DNA of 64,000 nucleotides from Actinomadura sp. NBRC 104425 (GCF_030269545.1 NZ_BSTN01000002.1:537021-601020), one strand, 5' to 3'. Shown: positions 1-9,379, counted from the stretch's first letter. Notes: generated by a model not told the origin, from the letters alone. Numbers and translations are program-made.

Positions 1-83
1 GCCACAGGCGGCCGGGCGTGCTGAGTCGGAAGACCCCCGGATCCACGGCAGCAGGGTAGCGCGATCAAGGGCGCCGGCCGGGG

Positions 84-117
84 GCGTCGTCCGCCCCGGT
101 GGCGGGACGGACGGCGC
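84..117 (-). terminator. hairpin downstream of the EF-G-like gene
   Basis: Arms at 84-97 and 104-117 pair over 14 positions with one mismatch and one G-U pair around a 6-base loop. It lies 15 bases past the stop of the minus-strand gene ending at 132. There is no T tract, which is common for actinobacterial terminators, so the termination role is inferred from structure and position only. Confidence 0.5.
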
Positions 118-131
118 CGGAGGCGGCGGGG

Positions 132-2291
132 TCAGCCGGAGGCGGCGGCGACCTTGTCGGCCAGGTGCGACGGCAGCGGCTCGTACCGCAGGAAGGTGCG
201 GCTGAACGTGCCGGTGCCCTGCGACAGCGACCGCAGGTCGACCGCGTACCGGACGATCTCCAGCTGCGGCACCTCGGCCCTGATCATCGTGCGGCCGCCC
301 GGCACCGACTCCGAGCCGAGGACCCGGCCGCGGCGGGCGGTCAGGTCGGACATGACCGCCCCGACGTACTCGTCGGCGACCAGCACGCCCACCTCGTCCA
401 CCGGCTCCAGCAGCAGGATCGGCACCTTGGCGGCGGCGTCCTTGAGCGCCAGCGCGCCCGCGGCCTGGAACGCCATGTCGGAGGAGTCCACCGAGTGGGC
501 CTTGCCGTCGTACAGGGTCACCCGGATGTCGACCACCGGGTAGCCGGCGGAGACGCCGCGGGCCATCTGCTGGCGCAGCCCCTTCTCCACCGACGGGATG
601 AACTGGCGGGGGATCACCCCGCCGACGATCTTGTCGACGAACTCGAAGCCCGCGCCGGACGGCAGCGGCTCCACCTCGATGTGGCAGATGCCGTACTGGC
701 CGTGCCCGCCGCTCTGCTTGACGTGCCGGCCGAGGCCTTTGGCGGGGGCGCCGAACGTCTCGCGCAGCGGAATGCGCAGGTCGATCCGCTCCACCTCCAC
801 GCCGTAGCGGGAGCTGAGCCGGTCGATGAGCACGTCGGCGTGCGCCTCGCCCATGCACCACAGCACCAGCTGGCGGGTCTCGGAGTTGTTCTCCAGGCGC
901 AGCGTGGGGTCTTCGGCGACCAGCCGCCCCAGCGACTGGCTGAGCTTGTCCTCGTCGGCCTTGGAGCGCGCCTGGATCGCCACCGGCAGCAGCGGGTCGG
1001 GCATCGTCCACGGCGCCATCACCACGGGGTGCGCGGGGTCGGACAGGGTGTCGCCGGTCTCGGCGCGGCCCAGCTTGGCGACCGCGCAGATGTCGCCCGC
1101 CACGCACGCCGAGATGGGGCGCTGGTGCTTGCCGAGCGGGGACGACAGCGCGCCGACGCGCTCGTCCACGTCGTGGTCCTCGTGCCCGCGGTCCTCCAGC
1201 CCGTGCCCGGACAGGTGCACCACCGTGTCGGGGCGCAGCGTCCCGGAGAACACCCGCACCAGCGAGATGCGCCCCACGTACGGGTCGGAGACGGTCTTGA
1301 CGATCTCGGCCACCAGGGGGCCGTCGGGGTCGCACCGCACCTGCTCGGGGGAGCCGCCGCCGACGGCGGTCACGGCGGGGATGCCGTGCTCCGGCGGGGA
1401 CGGAAACGCCTGGGTGATGACCTCCAGCAGCTCCAGCATCCCGACGGCCGGCCCGGCGTCGGCGCCGTGCGGGACCGCGGTGGCCAGCACCGGGTAGAAG
1501 CTGCCGCGCGCGACCGCGGTCTCCAGGTCCTGGGTGAGCGCCTTGACGTCGATCTCCTCGCCGGCCAGGTACCGGTCCATGAGGGTCTCGTCCTCGCTCT
1601 CCTGGATGATCCCCTCGATCAGCGCGGCGCGCTGCTCGGCGATCTGGTCGAGGAACTCGGGGTCGGGCTCGCACTCCACCCGCTCGCCGGTGGAGTAGTC
1701 GAAGCAGCGCCGCGTCAGCAGCCCGATCAGGCCGCGCAGCCCGTCCTTCGAGCCGATCGGGAAGTACACCGGCGCCACGCCCTCGCCGAAGACGTCCTGG
1801 CAGGTCATCACCACGTCGTCGAAGTCGCCGCGCTGCTGGTCGACCTTGGTGATGACGACCGCGCGGGGCATGCCGACCGCCGCGCACTCCTCCCACAGCT
1901 GGCGGGTGAGGCCGTCGATGCCGTCCACCGCGGAGATCACGAACAGCGCCGCGTCGGCGGCGCGCAGCCCGGCGCGCAGGTCGCCCACGAAGTCGGCGTA
2001 TCCGGGGGTGTCGATGAGGTTGACCTTGATGCCCGCGTGGACCAGCGGGGCCAGGGCGAGGTTGACCGAGCGCTGCTGGCGCATCTCGACGTCGTCGAAG
2101 TCGCTGACCGTGGTGCCGTCCTCGACGCGCCCGCGCCGCTGGATGGTGCCGGTCGCGGCGAGCAGCGCCTCGACCAGCGTGGTCTTGCCCGCCCCCGAGT
2201 GGCCGACCAGCGCGACGTTGCGCACCTTGTCGGGCCGGCCGGCCTCCGGTGCCCTGCCGGGGCCTCCCGCGTGGCCTCCCTTGTCCGCCAT
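132..2291 (-). CDS. elongation factor G-like GTPase (EF-G2 type)
   Basis: A 719-residue translational GTPase of the EF-G superfamily, matching the EF-G-like second paralog of actinobacteria rather than the fusA product of the str operon. Visible GTPase motifs are the P-loop GHSGAGKTT near residues 30-38, DTPGY (G3) and TKVD (G4), followed by EF-G domains II-V. The start is the ATG at 2289-2291, preceded by GAGGAGGTGGAG; further upstream the frame is low-complexity and lacks a better site. It stands alone, divergent from pgsA. Family knowledge: the mycobacterial paralog binds and hydrolyses GTP but is not thought to replace EF-G in translocation. The role here is therefore uncertain. Confidence 0.9.
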   Translation of the reverse strand: MADKGGHAGGPGRAPEAGRPDKVRNVALVGHSGAGKTTLVEALLAATGTIQRRGRVEDGTTVSDFDDVEMRQQRSVNLALAPLVHAGIKVNLIDTPGYADFVGDLRAGLRAADAALFVISAVDGIDGLTRQLWEECAAVGMPRAVVITKVDQQRGDFDDVVMTCQDVFGEGVAPVYFPIGSKDGLRGLIGLLTRRCFDYSTGERVECEPDPEFLDQIAEQRAALIEGIIQESEDETLMDRYLAGEEIDVKALTQDLETAVARGSFYPVLATAVPHGADAGPAVGMLELLEVITQAFPSPPEHGIPAVTAVGGGSPEQVRCDPDGPLVAEIVKTVSDPYVGRISLVRVFSGTLRPDTVVHLSGHGLEDRGHEDHDVDERVGALSSPLGKHQRPISACVAGDICAVAKLGRAETGDTLSDPAHPVVMAPWTMPDPLLPVAIQARSKADEDKLSQSLGRLVAEDPTLRLENNSETRQLVLWCMGEAHADVLIDRLSSRYGVEVERIDLRIPLRETFGAPAKGLGRHVKQSGGHGQYGICHIEVEPLPSGAGFEFVDKIVGGVIPRQFIPSVEKGLRQQMARGVSAGYPVVDIRVTLYDGKAHSVDSSDMAFQAAGALALKDAAAKVPILLLEPVDEVGVLVADEYVGAVMSDLTARRGRVLGSESVPGGRTMIRAEVPQLEIVRYAVDLRSLSQGTGTFSRTFLRYEPLPSHLADKVAAASG

Positions 2292-2781
2292 AGCTCCACC
2301 TCCTCGGACCGCCCCGTGCGGGGCCGTCTGGAACGGAGCCGGGCCGCGCGGGCCCGGCCCTGACGCCCGAGTGCGGCGCTGGGCCACCTTCATGACGTGC
2401 GTGACCGGCGTCACACCCGTAGCACCACCATTTCCCGTGAGGGGCCGGATCTCAAGGGGTGGGCGGCAAACCGTGCCATCTCTTGGTCACCCCGGCGTTC
2501 CCGCCGCGACGCCGTCCGTTGGGCGGGCGCATGTTGCTTGTTGCGGGGTATGGGGGCCTGCGACCGTGCGCGTGGGGATTGCGTCAGACTTATTAGCAGG
2601 TGCCTGGGTTGCGGGGGTCGGTAGGCATTCCGACCCTGTGCGGTTCGTGCACAACCGCGTGCACTCCGTGGTGACCTCCGCGGCTCGCGCGCACCCCGGG
2701 GGTGATCGGTCGCACTACGATGGCCCCCTGCGCGGGCCGTGGGCCCTCGGCTTCAGACGGATACGAGAAGATCGGACGGCG
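2292..2781. other. intergenic region between divergent EF-G-like gene and pgsA
   Basis: About 490 bases with no convincing gene; the open frames present are short and lack ribosome binding sites. It must hold the promoters of both divergent genes. A TACGAT hexamer at 2716-2721 is a plausible -10 for pgsA, but I see no good -35 at the right distance. Confidence 0.4.
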
Positions 2782-3579
2782 ATGCTCAATAAAGTGCGGC
2801 CCGCGCTGGGACGCGTCCTGACCCCCGTCGGCCGGACCATCGCGCGCACCGGGGTCACGCCCAACGCCATCACGATCATCGGAACCGCGGGCGTGGTGGC
2901 GGGGGCCCTCGGCTTCTTCCCGCGCGGCGAGTTCTTCTGGGGCGTCATGCTCATCACCGCGTTCGTGCTGTTCGACATGCTGGACGGCGCGGTCGCCAGG
3001 GTGACCGGGAAGATTTCCAAATGGGGCGCCTTCCTGGACTCCACCATGGACCGGGTCGCCGACGCGGCGATCTTCTCCGGGGTGATGATCGGCCTGTACC
3101 GGGACGGCCAGGAGCAGCTGGCCGGGGTCGCCCTGTACTGCCTGGTCGCGGGCGTGGTGGTGTCGTACGCCAAGGCGCGCGCGGAGGGCCTGGGCTACAC
3201 CTGCAACGTGGGCATCGCCGAACGGGCCGAACGCCTGATCGTGATCCTGGTGGCCACCGGGCTGGACGGCCTCGGCGTGCCGTACGTGCTGGCCGCGGCG
3301 CTGTGGGTGCTGGCCGTGCTCAGCACCGTCACCGTGGGGCAGCGGTTCGCGACCGTGCGCGCGCAGGCCCTCGCCGACACCGACCCCCGGCCCGCCGCGC
3401 CGGCGCCGTCCCCGGACGCCGGGCGCCGCCGGGACCGGCCGTCCGGCAACGCCTCCGGCAAGGCCCCCGAGAAGGCCGCCGGGGACGCCCGCGAGGGCGG
3501 CGCCGCGCGGGCCGAGAACGGCGGACGGCGCAGGTGGCACGTGCGCAGGCTCGACTCGGCCTCGGAGCCACGACCATGA
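2782..3579 (+). CDS. pgsA: phosphatidylinositol phosphate synthase (CDP-alcohol phosphatidyltransferase)
   Basis: A 265-residue integral membrane enzyme of the CDP-alcohol phosphatidyltransferase family. The family motif is complete: D65-x2-D68-G-x2-A-R then G-x3-D86-x3-D90, which binds the metal and CDP-diacylglycerol. In actinobacteria with this gene order, the enzyme joins CDP-DAG to inositol-3-phosphate to give PI phosphate, the precursor of PI and PIMs. Hydrophobic segments flank the motif. The last 60 residues are a charged, Ala/Pro-rich tail that looks disordered. The start is the ATG at 2782. The stop overlaps the next gene by 4 bases (ATGA), so pgsA, the acyltransferase, pimA and the LemA-like gene form one operon. 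Confidence 0.93.
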   Translation: MLNKVRPALGRVLTPVGRTIARTGVTPNAITIIGTAGVVAGALGFFPRGEFFWGVMLITAFVLFDMLDGAVARVTGKISKWGAFLDSTMDRVADAAIFSGVMIGLYRDGQEQLAGVALYCLVAGVVVSYAKARAEGLGYTCNVGIAERAERLIVILVATGLDGLGVPYVLAAALWVLAVLSTVTVGQRFATVRAQALADTDPRPAAPAPSPDAGRRRDRPSGNASGKAPEKAAGDAREGGAARAENGGRRRWHVRRLDSASEPRP

Positions 3580-4502
3580 GGACGGGCCTGCGCGACGAGG
3601 CCATGGACGTCGCGTACGCCCTGGGGTGGACGGTCGTCCGCAAGACCCCCGAACCGGCGGCCCGCGTGGTGTTCCGGGCCCTCGCCGACCACACCTGGCA
3701 GCAGCACGGCCGGGGCGTCCGGCAGCTGGAGCGGAACCTGTGCCGCGTCCTGGGCAAGTCCGCCGTGGACGACGAGGTGCGGGTGCTCAGCAAGAAGGTG
3801 ATGCGCTCGTACTTCCGGTACTGGCTGGAGGTCTTCCGGCTGCCCGAGTACGGCCGCGACCGCATCATCGGCCGCTCCCGGGTGCAGGGCGCGGAGAAGG
3901 TGTTCGCGGCGCTGGAGTCGAAACGCGGCGCGATCCTGGCCCTGCCGCACATGGGCAACTACGAGGCGGCCGGGGCGTGGCTGGTGCACCACGGCCACCC
4001 GTTCACCACCGTCGCCGAACGCCTCCGACCCGAGTCGCTGTTCGACCGGTTCGTCGCCTTCCGCGAGAGCCTGGGCATGGAGGTGCTGGCCCACCGGGGC
4101 GCGTCGGCGTTCGGCCGGATGGCCCGGCGGCTGCGCGCCGGCGGCGCGGTCTGCCTGGTCGTCGACCGCGACCTCACCGAGACGGGGGTCGAGGTGGAGT
4201 TCTTCGGCGCCACCGCGCGCATGCCCGCGGTGACCGCCGCGCTGGCCATGCGCACGGGCGCCGCGCTGTTCCCGGTGACCCTCTGGTACGAGGGCGACTA
4301 CTGGGCGGCCCGGGTGCACGAGGAGATCCCGGTGCCCGAGGAGGGGGACAGGCGCGAGCGCACCCGGGCCGTGACGCAGCGGCTGGCGCGGGAGTTCGAG
4401 GCGGGCATCGCCGCCCATCCCGAGGACTGGCACATGCTGCAGAAGGTGTGGGTGGAGGACATGGCCGCCGACGGCCGCCCCGCCGGGGAGGGCGCCCGGT
4501 GA
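3576..4502 (+). CDS. patA: phosphatidylinositol mannoside acyltransferase (LpxL-like)
   Basis: A 308-residue membrane-associated acyltransferase of the lysophospholipid/lipid A acyltransferase fold. The catalytic HX4E signature is seen as HMGNYE at residues 125-130. Its place between pgsA and pimA matches the mycobacterial order in which the equivalent gene acylates the mannose of PIM1/PIM2 on the cytoplasmic face. It overlaps pgsA (ATGA) and pimA (GTGA) by 4 bases each, implying translational coupling. The exact acceptor in this organism is inferred from context; PIM acylation is the best-supported role. Confidence 0.88.
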   Translation: MRTGLRDEAMDVAYALGWTVVRKTPEPAARVVFRALADHTWQQHGRGVRQLERNLCRVLGKSAVDDEVRVLSKKVMRSYFRYWLEVFRLPEYGRDRIIGRSRVQGAEKVFAALESKRGAILALPHMGNYEAAGAWLVHHGHPFTTVAERLRPESLFDRFVAFRESLGMEVLAHRGASAFGRMARRLRAGGAVCLVVDRDLTETGVEVEFFGATARMPAVTAALAMRTGAALFPVTLWYEGDYWAARVHEEIPVPEEGDRRERTRAVTQRLAREFEAGIAAHPEDWHMLQKVWVEDMAADGRPAGEGAR

Positions 4503-5671
4503 GGATCGGCATCGTGTGCCCGTACACCTGGAACGTCCCGGGCGGCGTGCAGCAGCACATCCGCGACCTGGCCGAGGCGCTCATCGGGTTCGGCCACCAC
4601 GTGTCGGTCATCACCCCCGCCGACGACGACGCGGCCCTCCCGCCGTACGCGGTGTCGACGGGCCGCGCCGTGCCCGTCCCGTACAACGGGTCGGTGGGGC
4701 GCGTGGCGTTCGGGCCCCTGTCGGCGAGCCGGGTCCGGCGGTGGATCAACGAGGGCCGGTTCGACGTGCTGCACGTCCACGAGCCCGCCGCGCCGTCGCT
4801 GGGCATCCTGGCGTGCTGGGCGGCCGACGGCCCGATCGTCGGCACCTTCCACGCCTCCTACGAGCGCTCGCGGGTGGTGGCGGTGACCGCGCCGATCCTG
4901 CAGAGCGCCCTGGAGAAGATCACCGGGCGGATCGCGGTGTCGGAGGCGGCCCGCAAGACCCTCGTCGAGCACCTCGGCGGCGACGCGGTGCTGATCCCCA
5001 ACGGGGTGGCCACCGAGCGGTACGCGATGGCCGAGCCGCTGCCGGGCTGGCAGCCGGGCCGCTCCGACGGCGTGCAGACCCTGGGCTTCCTGGGCCGCAT
5101 GGACGAGCCCCGCAAGGGCCTGCCGGTGCTGCTGCGCGCCTTCGAGATCCTGGGCCGCCGGCGGCCCGGCCTGCGGCTGCTTCTGGCCGGACCCGGCGAC
5201 GCCGAGGAGGTCCTCGGCCGGGTCCCGCGCGAGCTGCGCGACCGGGTCGTGACGCTCGGCATGGTCAGCGAGGAGGACAAGATCCGCGCCTACCACTCGG
5301 TGGACGTGTTCGTGGCGCCCAACACCGGCGGCGAGAGCTTCGGCATCGTGCTGGCCGAGGCGATGTCGGCGGGCGCCCCGATCGTGGCCAGCGACCTGGA
5401 GGCGTTCGACCGGGTGCTGCTGGGCGGGCGCGCCGGGGCCCTGTTCCCGGTGGGCGACCACGAGGCCCTCGCCCGGGTCGCCGGGGAGCTGCTGGACGAC
5501 GCGCCGCGGCGCAAGCAGCTGTCGGCCGAGGCGCGCGCGGCGGTCCGGCGCTACGACTGGTCCGCCGTCGCGCGCGACGTGCTGCGCGTGTACGAGACGG
5601 TCGCCCTGGACGGCGCCGGGGTCGTGGAGTCGCCCGGCGCCGGCCGGGCCGGGCGTGAGGCGCGGCCGTGA
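4499..5671 (+). CDS. pimA: phosphatidyl-myo-inositol mannosyltransferase, GT4 family
   Basis: A 390-residue GT-B glycosyltransferase. The N-terminal half has the acceptor-side PGGVQQH loop. The C-terminal half has the GT4 donor motif GESFGIVLAEAM, whose glutamates contact the nucleotide-sugar ribose. In the pgsA operon context it should transfer the first mannose from GDP-mannose to PI at the cytoplasmic membrane. The GTG start overlaps the acyltransferase stop by 4 bases. The product ends in a short Gly/Ala/Arg-rich tail and overlaps the next gene by 4 bases. Confidence 0.92.
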   Translation: MRIGIVCPYTWNVPGGVQQHIRDLAEALIGFGHHVSVITPADDDAALPPYAVSTGRAVPVPYNGSVGRVAFGPLSASRVRRWINEGRFDVLHVHEPAAPSLGILACWAADGPIVGTFHASYERSRVVAVTAPILQSALEKITGRIAVSEAARKTLVEHLGGDAVLIPNGVATERYAMAEPLPGWQPGRSDGVQTLGFLGRMDEPRKGLPVLLRAFEILGRRRPGLRLLLAGPGDAEEVLGRVPRELRDRVVTLGMVSEEDKIRAYHSVDVFVAPNTGGESFGIVLAEAMSAGAPIVASDLEAFDRVLLGGRAGALFPVGDHEALARVAGELLDDAPRRKQLSAEARAAVRRYDWSAVARDVLRVYETVALDGAGVVESPGAGRAGREARP

Positions 5672-6204
5672 GCTACGACTGGATCATCGACGTCCTGCTC
5701 TGGATCGCCGTCGTGTTCCTGGTCGGCGTGTACGTGTCCTGGCGTGCCACCCGCCTGGACCGGCTGCACGTGCGCGTGGAGACCGCCCGGGCCGCGCTGG
5801 ACGCCGCGCTGGTGCGCCGCGCGGCGGTCGCCCTGGAGCTGGCGGCCTCGCGGCTTCTGGACCCCGCGACGAGCCTGCTGCTGGCCACGGCCGCGCACGA
5901 GGCCCGCACCGCCGACGCCGAGTCCCGCGAGTTCGCCGAGAGCGACCTGTCGCGCGCGCTGCGGGCCGTGGCCGACCAGCCCGGGTTCGCCGCCGCCGTG
6001 GCGGCCCGCGACGACGGCAAGGCCGTGCTGGAGGAGCTGGCGGGCGCCGCGGCCAAGGTCGTCTACGCCCGCCGCTTCTACAACGACGCCGTCGCCGCCG
6101 CCCGCATCGCCCGCCGCAAGCTGCTGATCCGGGTGCTGCCGCTGGCGGGCAAGGCGCCCCTGCCGGACTTCTTCGAGATCGACGACGACCCGCCCCGCCT
6201 GTGA
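5668..6204 (+). CDS. LemA-like membrane-anchored protein
   Basis: A 178-residue protein with one N-terminal membrane helix (about residues 5-23) and a helical cytoplasmic or periplasmic part. The motif ARRFYNDAVAAAR followed by a hydrophobic turn and PDFFEIDDD near the end matches the conserved C-terminal pattern of LemA-family proteins (YN..V.., FFE). The GTG start overlaps the pimA stop by 4 bases, so it is the fourth gene of the PI/PIM operon. Function is unknown; a scaffold or envelope role is possible given its company. The LemA assignment rests on motif resemblance only. Confidence 0.7.
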   Translation: MSYDWIIDVLLWIAVVFLVGVYVSWRATRLDRLHVRVETARAALDAALVRRAAVALELAASRLLDPATSLLLATAAHEARTADAESREFAESDLSRALRAVADQPGFAAAVAARDDGKAVLEELAGAAAKVVYARRFYNDAVAAARIARRKLLIRVLPLAGKAPLPDFFEIDDDPPRL

Positions 6205-6350
6205 CCAGGCGCCCCGGGGACGGACCGACGGCGCCGGGGCCGAGCCGCCCGGCCGCGCCGTCCGTACCCCGGTACGGCCGCTTCCGTCCGGGCGGGGCCT
6301 GCAATATGCCGGTTCGCTACCCTCGGGCGGGTCGCAGGAGGAGGGACATC

Positions 6351-7403
6351 GTGCGATTCGCAGGGGTTGTGCGGAGCACGCGAGGCGGCCGGGCGGCCGC
6401 GGGGCTGGCCTGCGCCGCCGTCCTGGGCGGGGTCCTGGCGGGCTGCTCCGGGCGCGGCGCCGAGGACGCCGCGCCGCCCGTCGCGTCCGGCGGCACCGCC
6501 CCGTCGGCGGGCGCGACCAGCTCGCCGACCCCGGCGACCCACCCGTTCACCGGCGGCACGCGCGGGCTGCGCAACCCCGTGCTGGCCGTGAAGATCGAGA
6601 ACACCCGTCCGGCGATGCCCCAGTACGGCGTGACCGCGGCCGACATCGTCTACGTCGAGCAGGTGGAGGGCGGCGAGACCCGGCTGATGGCGGTGTACTC
6701 GTCCCGGTATCCGCGCCGCGTCGGCCCGGTGCGCAGCGCCCGCATCTCCGACCTGCACATCCTGCCGCAGTTCGGCCGGCCCGCGTTCGCCTTCTCCGGC
6801 GTGCAGAGCAAGATGAAGCCGTACGTGCGCCGGGCGCCGGTGTACGACGTGTCGCAGGAGAACGGCGGGTCCGCCTACTTCCGGGCCGGGCCCAAGCCGA
6901 TCCCCTACAACCTGTACGCCGACCCCAGGAACCTGCTCAAACTGGCCCCCCGCGCCGAGCCGCCCCGCGACATCGGCTTCCGGTTCGGCCCCGCCCCCGC
7001 GGGCGGCAGGCCCACCAAGACCTTCACCGCGCGCTGGCCGTCGGCGACCATGGCGTTCACCTGGTCGGCCGAAAAGAAGCGGTGGCTGGCGTCGTTCGGC
7101 GGACGCGTCGACGTGGGCGCCGAGGGCGACGTCCTGGGCGGCCGCACCATCGTCGTCCAGTACGCCAAGACCACCCGGTCGCAGTTCCACGACTTCCTCG
7201 GCAGCTACACGCCGCTGATCCAGACCACGGGCACGGGGCGCGCGACGGTGCTGCGCGACGGCATGGCCTACGACGTGCGCTGGTCGCGCCCCTCCGAGAC
7301 GCAGGGCACCACATTCACCACCGCCGACGGCAAGCCCATGACGTTCGCCACGGGCCAGGTGTGGGTGGTCCTGGTCAACGACGGCCGACCCTACATGCCC
7401 TAG
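6351..7403 (+). CDS. DUF3048 domain lipoprotein (YerB-like)
   Basis: A 350-residue secreted lipoprotein. The signal peptide ends in a lipobox (VLAGC, Cys32), followed by a Ser/Thr/Pro-rich linker to about residue 65. The DUF3048 body then includes the motifs TRPAMPQYGV, VEQVEGGETRL and VGPVRSARISD. The start is GTG 6351, with AGGAGGAGG just upstream; an ATG 45 bases earlier in frame would spoil the signal peptide. Family knowledge: DUF3048 proteins (YerB) are conserved extracytoplasmic proteins of unclear function. It is followed by an 11-bp tandem repeat. Confidence 0.85.
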   Translation: MRFAGVVRSTRGGRAAAGLACAAVLGGVLAGCSGRGAEDAAPPVASGGTAPSAGATSSPTPATHPFTGGTRGLRNPVLAVKIENTRPAMPQYGVTAADIVYVEQVEGGETRLMAVYSSRYPRRVGPVRSARISDLHILPQFGRPAFAFSGVQSKMKPYVRRAPVYDVSQENGGSAYFRAGPKPIPYNLYADPRNLLKLAPRAEPPRDIGFRFGPAPAGGRPTKTFTARWPSATMAFTWSAEKKRWLASFGGRVDVGAEGDVLGGRTIVVQYAKTTRSQFHDFLGSYTPLIQTTGTGRATVLRDGMAYDVRWSRPSETQGTTFTTADGKPMTFATGQVWVVLVNDGRPYMP

Positions 7404-7405
7404 AC

Positions 7406-7445
7406 GTGCCCTGGACATGCCCTGGACATGCCCTGGACATGCCCC
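7406..7445. repeat. 11-bp tandem repeat after the DUF3048 gene
   Basis: The unit ATGCCCTGGAC occurs three times in a row from 7406 (first copy begins GTG) and starts a fourth. The last six coding bases of the preceding gene (ATGCCC) resemble the unit, so it may have grown by slippage from the gene end. Confidence 0.8.
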
Positions 7446-7568
7446 AGCCTCCCGGGGCCGACAGGGCGTAAAGGCGGCGGCGCGCAGGATGACGCACTGG
7501 CGGGTCCGTTTCTCGCCCGAGCAGGCAATATCATGGGAAATGACGTTGTCGTCCCTTCCATGTGAGGA

Positions 7569-8495
7569 ATGCCCGTGTCCACTACCGACGTCCCCGCCAC
7601 CGCGAACGCCGCCCCCGAGACCGGGACCGCCCGCGTCAAGCGCGGCATGGCGGAGATGCTCAAGGGCGGCGTGATCATGGACGTCGTCACACCCGAGCAG
7701 GCGAAGATCGCCGAGGACGCGGGCGCGGTGGCGGTCATGGCACTGGAGCGCGTTCCCGCCGACATCCGCGCCCAGGGCGGCGTCGCCCGGATGAGCGACC
7801 CCGACATGATCGAGAGCATCATCGAGGCGGTGTCCATCCCCGTCATGGCCAAGGCGCGGATCGGCCACTTCGTCGAGGCGCAGGTGCTGCAGGCCCTCGG
7901 CGTCGACTACATCGACGAGTCCGAGGTGCTCACCCCCGCCGACTACGACAACCACATCGACAAGTGGGCCTTCACCGTGCCGTTCGTGTGCGGCGCCACC
8001 AACCTCGGCGAGGCGCTGCGCCGCATCACCGAGGGCGCCGCGATGATCCGCTCCAAGGGCGAGGCCGGCACCGGCGACGTCTCCAACGCCACCACCCACA
8101 TGCGCCGCATCCGCGCCGAGATCCGGCGGCTGCAGTCGCTGCCCGAGGACGAGCTGTACGTGGCCGCCAAGGAGCTGCAGGCCCCCTACGAGCTGGTCAA
8201 GGAGGTCGCGCAGGCAGGCAAGCTGCCGGTCGTGCTGTTCACCGCCGGCGGCATCGCCACCCCCGCCGACGCCGCCATGATGATGCAGCTGGGCGCCGAG
8301 GGCGTGTTCGTCGGCTCGGGCATCTTCAAGTCCGGCGACCCGGTCAAGCGCGCCGAGGCGATCGTCAAGGCCACCACCTTCTACGACGACCCCGACGTGG
8401 TCGCCAAGGCCTCCCGCGGCCTCGGCGAGGCCATGGTCGGCATCAACGTCGCCTCGCTCGGCGAGGATCAGAAGTACGCCGGCCGCGGCTGGTGA
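7569..8495 (+). CDS. pdxS: pyridoxal 5'-phosphate synthase, lyase subunit
   Basis: A 308-residue TIM-barrel subunit of the deoxyxylulose-independent vitamin B6 pathway. It condenses ribose 5-phosphate, glyceraldehyde 3-phosphate and ammonia into PLP. Diagnostic stretches are [30 protein letters not shown] and [11 protein letters not shown] (catalytic lysine region). Length is typical. The ATG at 7569 has GTGAGGA upstream; a GTG six bases later is an alternative. It pairs with pdxT at 9380, with one unrelated gene between them. Confidence 0.97.
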   Translation: MPVSTTDVPATANAAPETGTARVKRGMAEMLKGGVIMDVVTPEQAKIAEDAGAVAVMALERVPADIRAQGGVARMSDPDMIESIIEAVSIPVMAKARIGHFVEAQVLQALGVDYIDESEVLTPADYDNHIDKWAFTVPFVCGATNLGEALRRITEGAAMIRSKGEAGTGDVSNATTHMRRIRAEIRRLQSLPEDELYVAAKELQAPYELVKEVAQAGKLPVVLFTAGGIATPADAAMMMQLGAEGVFVGSGIFKSGDPVKRAEAIVKATTFYDDPDVVAKASRGLGEAMVGINVASLGEDQKYAGRGW

Positions 8496-8502
8496 CCGCC
8501 GC

Positions 8503-8530
8503 GGGGGAGTGACTGCGGACCCGCTCCCCC
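8503..8530 (+). terminator. possible hairpin between pdxS and the next gene
   Basis: GGGGGAG at 8503-8509 can pair with CTCCCCC at 8524-8530 just after the pdxS stop. There is no T tract. It could be a weak terminator or an mRNA-stabilising stem. Confidence 0.35.
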
Positions 8531-8625
8531 CTCCACACGGTGCCACCGGAAGGTTTACGCTGGCCGCGCGGCCGGTCGGGGGCTGCCACGCCCCCGGGCG
8601 GCTCCGGCCGTGGGAGGGGACGACG

Positions 8626-9243
8626 ATGGCTTGGTCGGTCGCGCTCGCCTGCGCCAGCGCGGGGGAGCCCGCCGAGGTGTTCGGCCCGGGGCTGCGGCCC
8701 GATCCGGACGCGGCGGCCCGGCTGGCGCACGGGCTCTACCCGGCCGCGACCCTGGTCGAGACCGGCGACACGGTGCTCGACTTCGCGCTGTGGCCGTACG
8801 AGGACGAGCTGTTCGTCGGCGCCTACGGCCGGCGCGCCCTGCTGCTGTGCGACCGGCGCCTGTTCTGCCTCGACGACGACGCCCGCCGCGTCGCCGACTC
8901 GGTCGCCGCGGCCCTGCCCGGGGCGCGCTGCGGCGTGCTCGTCCTGCACAGCGTCATCTCCGGCTGCTGGTTCCGCTGGTACGAGGGGGGCGCGCTGCGC
9001 CGCGACGTGTTCGTCACCAAGGAGGACGGCGTCGTGGTCGACCAGGGCGAGCGGCTGCCCGTCGAACGCCCGTTCTGGACGGCCATCGACCAGGGCGCCG
9101 GGGACGTCCCGCTACCGTTCGACCCCGAGGACTTCGGCCTGGCGCTGGCCCGCTCCCACATGTTCGGACGCGGCATCGCCGACCGCGGCACCGACGGCTT
9201 CCTGCCCCTCGAACTGCCCCTGCGCCGCTTCAAACTGTGCTGA
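8626..9243 (+). CDS. DUF6928-like protein of unknown function
   Basis: A 205-residue soluble protein with no signal peptide or membrane helix. The central pattern ([19 protein letters not shown], then a residue block ending [11 protein letters not shown], then [13 protein letters not shown]) resembles my memory of the DUF6928 family of actinobacterial hypotheticals. That is recall rather than a search. The start is ATG 8626, with GGGAGGGGA 5 bases upstream. It lies between pdxS and pdxT on the same strand, which suggests cotranscription and a possible link to PLP supply. Nothing in the protein shows a catalytic function. Confidence 0.75.
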   Translation: MAWSVALACASAGEPAEVFGPGLRPDPDAAARLAHGLYPAATLVETGDTVLDFALWPYEDELFVGAYGRRALLLCDRRLFCLDDDARRVADSVAAALPGARCGVLVLHSVISGCWFRWYEGGALRRDVFVTKEDGVVVDQGERLPVERPFWTAIDQGAGDVPLPFDPEDFGLALARSHMFGRGIADRGTDGFLPLELPLRRFKLC

Positions 9244-9379
9244 TCCGGACCGGCCGATCCGAGCCGTGCCGACCCCGCCCCCGGAAGAGCGGCGATGCCG
9301 GGGGCGTTGTAAGGAACGGCTAGGGTTCTGCCCTGACGCCCCCGTGCCCGTCCACGCGTACCTCCCGGAAGGTTCATCG

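Noticed and set aside
99..2363. Long open frame on the plus strand opposite the EF-G-like gene
   Set aside because: Its protein is Arg/Gly/Ala/His-rich low complexity with no family motif. It is the shadow of a high-GC gene on the other strand.
2397..2624. A 75-codon gene in the EF-G-like/pgsA gap
   Set aside because: Cys/Arg-rich composition, no ribosome site and no recognisable family.
7406..7445. CRISPR or attachment site at the 11-bp repeats
   Set aside because: There are no spacers between units, the unit is too short, and no integrase or cas gene is present.
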